Part shown: positions 57,401 to 64,000 of the stretch, in pieces
How the letters are laid out: every line of letters starts with the position of its first letter
Numbering within the stretch: position 1 is the stretch's first letter
Made by a program: the position numbers and the translations under genes
Assembly (NCBI GenBank): GCA_963575745.1
Contig: CAUYUJ010001464.1
Span: 36,937 to 100,936, forward strand
Reading direction: 5' to 3'
Source: Prorocentrum cordatum
Lineage: Eukaryota > Sar > Dinophyceae > Prorocentrales > Prorocentraceae
Length of the DNA: 64,000 nucleotides
The notes under the pieces: generated by a model
Told to the model about the DNA's origin: nothing
The model's input: the letters and a program-made list of their open reading frames with translations, nothing else
The model's database searches: none

Positions 57401-60400
57401 TCGTCTGGAGTGCGCTCCGCCCCCCTCGGCTTATTTTTCCCATGCCCCTCATACTTGCCCATTCGATACAACGGATCGTCGCCGATGGGCGGCGCCTGCT
57501 GCGGATCTCCTGCCAGCACGACATCCTTCCCGCCGAGATACACTGGCTCGTCCTCCTCCATCTTCCTCCCCTTTCCTCCTTGTCCGCCTCCTCCGCGTGC
57601 CGCAAACTTCGCATCCGTGCCCAGAGTGTCCTGCACCTTGTACTCGATCTTCCCCAACATCTGCCGCCCGATCATACTCATCTCATCCAACACAAACAGC
57701 TTCGCCTGCCGCAACCGGTCCCGCGTCCGCAAGAAGCGTTCACCGCCCTTTTGCTTCCAAGGCCCGCAGTACCCCACCGGAACACCGAAAGCCCTGTGCA
57801 GAGTAGTCGCCCCATACTTCAACTGGAACGAGGCGCACCCTGTCGGAGCAGCCAGCAAACAGCAATTCCGCACCTCCTCATCAATCTCCGACTGAGAGCG
57901 CCTTCCCTCCCGCATCCCACCCCGGAGGCCCGGCACCCGATCCATTCTGGTCCGCGGAGCCGTCTGACGCGCCCTCTGTCGCCTCGCCGCCACAAAACTA
58001 CGCACCGTGCGCGACTTCCCCGTGCCTGCCACGCCCGTGACCATCAGGCGGAGCGGGTCCTTCTCGGAGTGGCGTCCATCCATAACGATGTCGTGGGCAA
58101 ACTTCTGCCAGGGGTCCAGGTCTTCGCGCAAGACGACCTCGGCCCCGTCACCCACGTTGGCCTTGCCGTACCAGACATCGCGCAGCTCCTCGAGGCGCCG
58201 CTTCTCCCCTGTGGACACATTGCACGGTTCATCCAGCCAATTGAAATCCTTCGGGTTCACACGCACCCTCCCGCGAACGTCCTCCCGCGCCACATCCCCG
58301 ACGCGCACGTCTGCCGCCTGCACCGCGGGGCCCGCCGCGCTAACACGCTCATCCGCTGGGCGGCGATCCCACTCGGACACCTCCCCCGCACCTGCGGCAC
58401 CCTCCACACCCTCCCCTGGTCGCGGGTCGCGCAACACGATATCCCGAGGCTCCTCGTTGGGATCGTCCTCGGCGTTCTGCGCGAGTCTGTCCACCAGCTC
58501 CTCCACGTCCTCCCCCGACTCCGCCGCATCGCTCTCTCTGCCAGCGTCACCCTCCCTCGAGCCACCGTCGGAATCCTGGCCCCCCACGTCGCCCGCGGCG
58601 TCGCCCGCCCCAGCGTCACGCCCCTGCTGCCGCGCCCGGTGCCGACGCACCATCTCGCGGCGCGTCCGCCTCAGCAGCTCGCGGTTGGTCCGCACCCCAC
58701 CAGCCTCCAAGATTGCGCCCAGCACCTCCTTGTAGAACGGATTCGCGCGTTCGTACTGCTCCACGACCCACGCCGGCACCCACTGTCGGAGCATCGGGTC
58801 CGTGAGCATCTCCATCAACATATCTCCCCAGAACCGATCCTCCCTGCCCCTCCAAGCCGCCCCCCCCGACTTGAACCACAAATCCTGCACTCCCAGGAAC
58901 CGATCGCCCCCAGCATGGGGCACGAAATCCGTGGCCCCAATGCAGACTTCCGGCACAGGGCGGACGTCGCGCCGCATCTCTGCACCGATCATGGCTCTGC
59001 GGTCCGCCGTCGCCATGTGCCGCCAGTGCGCGATGACGTTCGCCCGCGCGTACGCCTCGTGGCAGGCGTGCTCCACGTTCGCACACTCCGCGCTATAGCC
59101 GGGCGTCACCTGCAGGCACACCGCAGGGTTCCCGCGCCTCAGCTTCCCTCGATACACGGCGTACTTCCAGTAAAACTCAAAGAGTGACACATCGCGCACC
59201 TCCTCCTCCGTGATGGACCCGTCTCCCCGGGCCCGCTGGCGCCGCACGAACTCCAGGCGCTTGTCGAACTTGTCCACTTTGCTATCCCAGTGAACCGGCT
59301 CATCCTCCGACTTGTCCCGCAGTGCGGACGCAGGCTTCAGGGCACGCGCGCCCGTCGTGTTCAGAGTCACGACGGGCATCATGGACAAGACCATTGGCAA
59401 GCGCAACCCCAGCAGCGCCACTTCGTAACAATGGTAATCCCTCTCCCCGAGCATCCGAGCGAAGAACTTCTGGATCGAGCGTCGGAGGAAGTCGGTGCCC
59501 TCGCCGTCGGGAACGTACGCGCAGACCTCGTTGACGGCGTCGTCCAGCACCTCTTTGATCTTCCGCGAGCCCTTGGGCGCTTTCGTCGCATATTTCGTGA
59601 CGTACTCCACGACGGCCCACAGGTTCAGGACAGGACGCCAATCGATGTTCCCCATATTGGCCAGGAGCACGTGCTCCTCGTAGCTGTTGCAGAGCCGGTC
59701 GTTCCTCGGAAACACCGCCTGCCAGTGGCCCTCCCTGCGCCCCTTCTCCATCCGGAACGGTCTCGGCCCGACGCGGCCCCACCTCTCTCGCGGAAAATCA
59801 TACCGGCAGAACACGCACCCCTCCTTCCCGCGCGCACACGCATGTACCCCGAGCTTCGGCGGGCCCATGCCATGCTTCGTGTGGCGCGCAACCCTGTTCA
59901 CCAGCGCGGACACCATTCTCCGAACCGGCTGCACGTCCAACGTCCCTGCTGCCTCGGACTGAAAGGCCTCGTCCAGAACCTTCCGCAAGTTCAAGCACTC
60001 CGGCGCAGACGCAGGCACGCTCCGGACCGCCCGGGCCTCCGACGTCTCAGCAGCAGCCTGGTCTTCCATCTCCACGTCAACATCGAAGGCCCCAACCTCG
60101 TCGTCCCACGTGTATCTGCACGCGCCCGCGTCATCGTAGCAGGGGTTCCACTCCGAGACCACGTGCCCGAAGAACTCATAGAACCGCTTCTCCAGAACGC
60201 TCTGCAGCGAAACGTTCTCGTGTTCTGGCTTCAGCACGCCGAAATCAGCGCCAGCACCCGTCAAGCGCTGCAAGCGGACCCCCGCGGGACCAGGCCAACC
60301 CGCACCCGCGTCCTCTGCGCCGTCACCGCCCTCACCATCCTCCACAGGACTCTCTCCCAGCGCGTCCACAGGCGCGGAAATCTCTCGGCCGACACGCTCG

Positions 60401-63400
60401 AACGCAACATCTCGGTCGCCTCCCCGACCGCGCGCACCCTCATCAACATCCACGATCACCAACCACCCGCGATCCACCAGCGCGTCAAGCAGCGCATCAG
60501 CCCTGCCCACGAACTCATCCTCATCGTCGTCGTCCGCGCCATCCTCACTCCCAGACCCTGAAGCCGCCGTATCCTCACCCCCGCGACCCCTGGATGCACG
60601 CGCGCCTGGCCGGCCGGCAGCGGCGCGCAGCACCCGCTCCAGGACCGCGAGAGCAGCGGCGCGGCGCTTCTGCTCCTGCGGGGGCCAAGCCATCGGCCCC
60701 GCCTCCAGCGATGGCAAACACGCCGCCAAGTCGCTGGTCACGCTCGGCGGGAGCATGTCGCCCTCCCCGTCCACGTCCGCACGCACCCGCGCAACCTCGG
60801 GCCCCGGCAACCCTACGCTGAACCCGTGGTAGTGCAGATTCCCTCCCGCGCCACACTCGGCCCTGGCCATGGCCATGTACTTGAACTGCTCAGAGTGCGG
60901 CAGCACTGCGGGCATCACCATCCGCATGTTCAGCTCCACCCGCAGGGCCATCATGTACGCCACCAGGTCCGGGTTGTCCCGAGCGAACCGAAAGCGCTCC
61001 TCTCGCCCGTCACCCACCCAATCCCCGAGAGCGCGCTCCCCTGCCGCCCGCGCCCCCCGGCCTCCCCCCATGCGCTGAATGTCAAACGCGGCATTGTAGA
61101 ACGGATTCTGCGTCCACCAGATGGACGGGTGCCGGCCGAGCCCGACAACATCCGGCACGAGAGGCCGCCTGCGCTGAGTCCGACCGTTCCCCGCCGGCAG
61201 GTCCATCTCGCGCAGGAACCGCCTGCCGACATGCTCCGCGCCGTCCGCCAGAGGGCCCTCGACCCAGGGCGGGTGCCAGGACAGGTGCTTCACAGTACTC
61301 TGCAACTTCTTAGACTCATAGGACCAATGCATCGCGGTCGAGGGCACGTCGCGCCCAACGTTCGCCAGCTGACCCACCAGGATCCGCACACGGTCCTCGC
61401 TCTCCAAGATCTGCCTAAGCCCACCCTTGGTCATCACACTCGGGCCCTGCACCGCGAGCCCCGCCCGCCTGTACATGGTCCGATACACGCCGAAACCCTT
61501 CGCCCGGGCCTCGTTCAGGAGCAGCACGTTCACCATGGCCCACATCACGCGCTGCCCACGCGGACCACCAACGAACTGCCCGGTGCGGTAGCGCATCAGG
61601 TGCTGCACCCACTCCTGCACGGAGACCCGGCGAGGGCGGTCCTCGAAAAGGTCGCCGATGCCCATCGGGAACTCCAACGGGAACGCCCTCGCGAAGCGAC
61701 CGACAGAACGCGCCGGGATCGGGTCGTCACTCTGGCCAGGCCACCCGTAAATCATCCGCTCCCCCGTCCGCGCGACCTCCTCGTCCTCGTCAAACTCCGG
61801 CAAATTCTCCTCCACGCACCCCGTATCCTTGTCCTGAGCAGCTCCCACGAACCTGCCAGCCATGGCCAACTCCAGCATCACATCGTCCAGGACCGCCTCT
61901 GGAGTCACGCCCCCGCCCGGGTCAGAGAACGGCCCCCCGACCCGCGGCCCCATCCAGTGCACGAGGAAATCGACGCACACGCACTCCACGGGCACCCGAT
62001 CCCTCTGCACGGCCACCACTTTGCTCTCCCCCCGCGCCGCGTCCAGCAAGCGCCCGAACAGGTCCTCCGTCGTCTCGTCATCACCAAACTTCAGCCCCTC
62101 CAAATGGCCCTCCGCCTCCGGCTGCAGCACCGCCCACCATCGCTGCACAGCCCCGCCGTACCTGAACTGCGCCTTCTCGAGCCAAGCACTGAACACATCG
62201 TGATCGACGGCCATGGCCTCGTCTCCGTCCCCGACATCGAACTGGTCCTCATCTGCCTCCTCGGCACCACCGTCGCCCGCGGCGTCCTGGCCGCCCTCGT
62301 CGCCACGCTGTGCGCCGTCGCCGTCGCGGACTCTTGCCCCGCGCTGAGCCTCGTCACGCGGCCCCACGAAGTGCACGTCGAAGCCCGCGGCAATAAACTG
62401 CCGCGGCGTGACGACGTCGACGCCACACGGAACAGCATCCCTGGCAGTGGCCTCCGCCCGAGTCACCGGCTCGGGCCCCTCGGCTTCCCCCGCCTCGTCC
62501 CCCGACAGCACGGCGCCGTCGTCGCTCTCCTTCGGCGCATAGCACCGGATGATGTCGTCGTCCGGCAGCACATCAAACAAACGCGGGTCGTAGTACTTGT
62601 GCATGGGCTCATTCGCAGTGCCGCCCAGGCGCCAGGGCCCGCACGTGCCGGCGAACGCGCACAGCGCCCGCAGCAGGTGCCCACAGTAGCGCCAGCGCAC
62701 GTGCAGGCCCTCGACCACCTCCTTCACGAAACCAACGTTCCGCCGCAGCATCAGACTGAAGGGCACCTTCCTCGGGTGCCAGGGCAGCATCACCCGCGGC
62801 TCCACGTTCTCCTGAAGCTCCCTCCCCCTGCCGCCATGGTCGGAGTCGATGATCACTTCCCCACTGAGCAGCACCTCCGCGACCCGACCGGGAAACACCA
62901 GGCGCCCGTACACGTCCACGCCGAAGCGCTGCCGCTCCTCGTCCGTGGCCCCCGCGGCAATGCGCTCCGGGCGGCGCGGGTCGTCGGGGCGCTCGCCAGG
63001 TCCGCGCACCGAGTTCACGCGATCCCCGACGCGGTACCCCTTCATTAGCTCATGACGCCGCGCGAACCCGGCCACATCCTGCGGGAACGAGATGATGTTC
63101 TTGCGGAACTTGCGCAGCCCTGTCCGAGACACGGTGGCCAGATGCACCTGCATGTGGTCCAGAGCAATGAGCTGGCTCTCCGTGAGCGTGGCCTGGTCGA
63201 ACAGGTCGCGCAGGTCATCGGAGGGGAACCGGAAGCACGGGTCCATGTGATTCTGCGCGGTGCGGAGACCCACCACCTGATACAGGTCGTCTTCCGTGGG
63301 CGCGGCCGCCGCCTGCTTGTCCAGATCCCGCCTACACCGCATGCACACGCCCGCGCACTCCAGGGCAAAGCCATCCGGCGGGTCGCTCGGCGGCACCTCG

Positions 63401-64000
63401 TCCCACTCGGCCACCTCCGTGCTGCACGCAGCCAGCCCGTCCCCGCCGCGACGCAGCAGCAGCATCTCATCCGCCAGCTGGTCCGGCGGCTCGAAGGCAG
63501 GGTGGAACGCCGGGAACCGCTCCTGGCACTCGTGGCACGTAAACTTCACCATGCGCGTCAGGATCGCCTGCGCCGCCTGCACGGCCCGCACGGACGCAGC
63601 GCGCAGCTGCACGTCATACTTCGCCACGCGCAGCGGCACCGTCTTCAGCGCCAGCAGCATGCACTTCTGGTGTACGTCCCCTGCAGCAACACGCGCTCGT
63701 TGGTCTACATGCCCTCCGCAGCGCTCGCGCAAACGCGCCTTCGGACGAATCTCCCAATGCTCCGATGCTGGCGCTGATCCAAACACAAACGACTCCGCGA
63801 CGCCCAGGCCGGCACCTTCCGACGACCTCCCAGGCGCCCATCTGGTCCGAATTACGGCCCGCAAATCATTCCCGTACCGACCGCGCTTCTTCGCCCGGCG
63901 CCCCCGGCCACGACCCGCACGACCCGCCCCCCGCGCTTCCTGACCGGCCTGCTGCAGCGCGTCGAGCCCCTCTTTCGCAGTGCGCTCGCCCGCGCCGCCC
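54319..64000 (-). CDS. Giant Helitron-like Rep/helicase, 5' partial
   Basis: The frame is open from the window edge (no stop between 64000 and 63862; the first start-like codon is TTG at 63864, unlikely to be the true start). Numbering from it: Cys pairs near 108 (CHECQERF) and 170 (CAGVCMRCRR); ISFPQDVAGF near 260; LEFPMGIGDLFEDRPRR near 740, typical of the Helitron-like N region. HUH site GGNLHYHGF is near 1008 and paired tyrosines EYVTKYATKAPKG near 1420. The PIF1-type helicase shows MVTGVAGTGKS (Lys 1950), LDEMSMIG (Asp 2060), AGDPQQAPPIG (~2119) and VATTRVRHP (~2462). After ~550 unassigned residues, EEP begins with LSFATWNIAGG (~3023), VVALQECEGG and VAAVHLPTD. The frame ends at 54319 within EEP. 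Role: rolling-circle transposition, inferred from the family. Confidence 0.85.
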   Translation of the reverse strand, partial: GGAGERTAKEGLDALQQAGQEARGAGRAGRGRGRRAKKRGRYGNDLRAVIRTRWAPGRSSEGAGLGVAESFVFGSAPASEHWEIRPKARLRERCGGHVDQRARVAAGDVHQKCMLLALKTVPLRVAKYDVQLRAASVRAVQAAQAILTRMVKFTCHECQERFPAFHPAFEPPDQLADEMLLLRRGGDGLAACSTEVAEWDEVPPSDPPDGFALECAGVCMRCRRDLDKQAAAAPTEDDLYQVVGLRTAQNHMDPCFRFPSDDLRDLFDQATLTESQLIALDHMQVHLATVSRTGLRKFRKNIISFPQDVAGFARRHELMKGYRVGDRVNSVRGPGERPDDPRRPERIAAGATDEERQRFGVDVYGRLVFPGRVAEVLLSGEVIIDSDHGGRGRELQENVEPRVMLPWHPRKVPFSLMLRRNVGFVKEVVEGLHVRWRYCGHLLRALCAFAGTCGPWRLGGTANEPMHKYYDPRLFDVLPDDDIIRCYAPKESDDGAVLSGDEAGEAEGPEPVTRAEATARDAVPCGVDVVTPRQFIAAGFDVHFVGPRDEAQRGARVRDGDGAQRGDEGGQDAAGDGGAEEADEDQFDVGDGDEAMAVDHDVFSAWLEKAQFRYGGAVQRWWAVLQPEAEGHLEGLKFGDDETTEDLFGRLLDAARGESKVVAVQRDRVPVECVCVDFLVHWMGPRVGGPFSDPGGGVTPEAVLDDVMLELAMAGRFVGAAQDKDTGCVEENLPEFDEDEEVARTGERMIYGWPGQSDDPIPARSVGRFARAFPLEFPMGIGDLFEDRPRRVSVQEWVQHLMRYRTGQFVGGPRGQRVMWAMVNVLLLNEARAKGFGVYRTMYRRAGLAVQGPSVMTKGGLRQILESEDRVRILVGQLANVGRDVPSTAMHWSYESKKLQSTVKHLSWHPPWVEGPLADGAEHVGRRFLREMDLPAGNGRTQRRRPLVPDVVGLGRHPSIWWTQNPFYNAAFDIQRMGGGRGARAAGERALGDWVGDGREERFRFARDNPDLVAYMMALRVELNMRMVMPAVLPHSEQFKYMAMARAECGAGGNLHYHGFSVGLPGPEVARVRADVDGEGDMLPPSVTSDLAACLPSLEAGPMAWPPQEQKRRAAALAVLERVLRAAAGRPGARASRGRGGEDTAASGSGSEDGADDDDEDEFVGRADALLDALVDRGWLVIVDVDEGARGRGGDRDVAFERVGREISAPVDALGESPVEDGEGGDGAEDAGAGWPGPAGVRLQRLTGAGADFGVLKPEHENVSLQSVLEKRFYEFFGHVVSEWNPCYDDAGACRYTWDDEVGAFDVDVEMEDQAAAETSEARAVRSVPASAPECLNLRKVLDEAFQSEAAGTLDVQPVRRMVSALVNRVARHTKHGMGPPKLGVHACARGKEGCVFCRYDFPRERWGRVGPRPFRMEKGRREGHWQAVFPRNDRLCNSYEEHVLLANMGNIDWRPVLNLWAVVEYVTKYATKAPKGSRKIKEVLDDAVNEVCAYVPDGEGTDFLRRSIQKFFARMLGERDYHCYEVALLGLRLPMVLSMMPVVTLNTTGARALKPASALRDKSEDEPVHWDSKVDKFDKRLEFVRRQRARGDGSITEEEVRDVSLFEFYWKYAVYRGKLRRGNPAVCLQVTPGYSAECANVEHACHEAYARANVIAHWRHMATADRRAMIGAEMRRDVRPVPEVCIGATDFVPHAGGDRFLGVQDLWFKSGGAAWRGREDRFWGDMLMEMLTDPMLRQWVPAWVVEQYERANPFYKEVLGAILEAGGVRTNRELLRRTRREMVRRHRARQQGRDAGAGDAAGDVGGQDSDGGSREGDAGRESDAAESGEDVEELVDRLAQNAEDDPNEEPRDIVLRDPRPGEGVEGAAGAGEVSEWDRRPADERVSAAGPAVQAADVRVGDVAREDVRGRVRVNPKDFNWLDEPCNVSTGEKRRLEELRDVWYGKANVGDGAEVVLREDLDPWQKFAHDIVMDGRHSEKDPLRLMVTGVAGTGKSRTVRSFVAARRQRARQTAPRTRMDRVPGLRGGMREGRRSQSEIDEEVRNCCLLAAPTGCASFQLKYGATTLHRAFGVPVGYCGPWKQKGGERFLRTRDRLRQAKLFVLDEMSMIGRQMLGKIEYKVQDTLGTDAKFAARGGGGQGGKGRKMEEDEPVYLGGKDVVLAGDPQQAPPIGDDPLYRMGKYEGHGKNKPRGAERTPDDAWSTEKLVATGQFVRNTFQDVAVLRRVHRWSGKKEGLSAERQAEYRRDADRFLEVTKGMAQCTWDQSDHAWLRRRNRSVLQMTKEGREELAAFETAPLLMDGRKDRASGACGADRVNLERLYQVAAASGKPIASLRAYHNWKDKSKSRPEEMAADDFRGIENELHMCEGARVLLTQNLWVEAGLMNGAMGTLRGYMWPDGADPHNSARPDLQAPICVFVEFDDVDLGKDENGEPRSFFKNDPVRKNWVPIWRQTVSSTTEDGLARENYPLQLAWALTHWKAQGMTLAKVRVHMSAKTAAVAGIGFVATTRVRHPWDLVFEEDLPEYADFMRARHTTAFRERRRFELRLEARASSTLRKYGYCEADLWTAEERCAAGRLLGRLETVRAAQAERLRGLNRVVDDDTWLWGEDGAPCVSALAEAVDAEAGGDDVARRRLTAVADRLLDRKRVRGVTLEEREAARELAGGDAEDFYGVDTVEELRGRLRAAAARLSRERPDDDGVELLGRVADMMVDRWVACGRWDGRVFDVVEPSLGPLHMSAVKEAMGALVPPRLHGSLDKAARKMKDAFGDVRGGCALRMDKWVVNVRSESALAEGRLERQALEFFLKVARQLCSGLDLSMTVASAKVGEHVGAEENPEHFARVAHNWTSVWDASCVSDKKELLMVAAVDALSVSGVPQDWIFVRVQAGRAGEALGRAESLTVCVYDRGRREAVAGRIARNIDALLRPIQASDGRRPPPVVEFGEAPHVRVPSQRIAGALGLLLGHVGRGAGAGVLDASAESFVPDVCRALRGAFASFRAGVGARGARDVMELLLSDQECRDALDLFGVVPRADVSGPSAAGAGRAMAGVVRRAADEAGEGDGLEGASTLSFATWNIAGGHRAAVAPHSWTARDQRAALLGEVLRWRQARGCDVVALQECEGGGAYEELSGEFQLAGVAQAQESRGYVHLYVRHGLRAESVAVPGQDPVVLCRVQVPGDGGAGGDGHVHVAAVHLPTDASWERRRAILGKIVAKCGTNAIGCSSWAT

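Noticed and set aside
60826-63048. 740-codon plus-strand frame (and similar frames at 57442-59187 and 59290-60561)
   Set aside because: They lie antisense to the Rep and helicase domains, whose catalytic motifs are clear on the minus strand. High GC suppresses stop codons on both strands.

Overview
The window looks like nuclear DNA of a dinoflagellate. The best evidence is a 21-nt stretch at 13488-13508 (minus strand) that matches the dinoflagellate spliced leader (DinoSL) at 19 of 21 positions. Giant simple-sequence tracts, LINE-rich intergenic DNA and a very GC-rich giant transposon gene fit that reading. I found no ordinary host gene, tRNA or rRNA gene.

Bases 1-32350 are a dense mosaic of mobile repeats. 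Most units begin with the same ~50-bp module: CTGGGCGCCGGCGG, then GTAAACCGTCAACC, then TTGGTTACCGCC, then GGGAACCTCGTAGAGC. Its centre folds into a hairpin. There are about 30 full or partial copies before 32350 and none after. Module-headed units are of three kinds: S-type elements (module, then a tandem array of ~165-185 bp units, then a fixed end block), foldback or MITE-like L- and M-type elements with the module in their inverted ends, and small mixed fragments.

Seven modules are interrupted at the same point of the hairpin loop by unrelated inserts, all in the same orientation; four carry visible target-site duplications. One insert is a nearly complete non-LTR retrotransposon (14415-20011, minus strand: ORF1 with coiled coil, then endonuclease, reverse transcriptase, zinc finger and RNase H). 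Two are 5'-truncated relatives and the others are non-autonomous sequences. I read this as a LINE family and its parasites using the hairpin module of other repeats as a landing site. The RNase H at the LINE 3' end appears circularly permuted: the C-terminal half precedes the N-terminal half at three loci.

Bases 32660-51330 are simple sequence: first (CA)n with GC-rich islands, then about 15.9 kb of degenerate ACACAG hexamer carrying higher-order duplications. Open reading frames there are artefacts of a hexamer with no stop codon in any of six frames.

Bases 51428-64000 (minus strand) hold a giant Helitron-like element. One frame, open through the window edge (at least 3226 codons), carries a zinc-binding N-terminus, an HUH/Y2 Rep nuclease, a PIF1-type helicase and the first part of an endonuclease/exonuclease/phosphatase (EEP) domain. 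A single frame break inside EEP leads to a second frame that finishes EEP and continues into a ubiquitin-specific protease (USP, C19) domain with visible Cys and His boxes.
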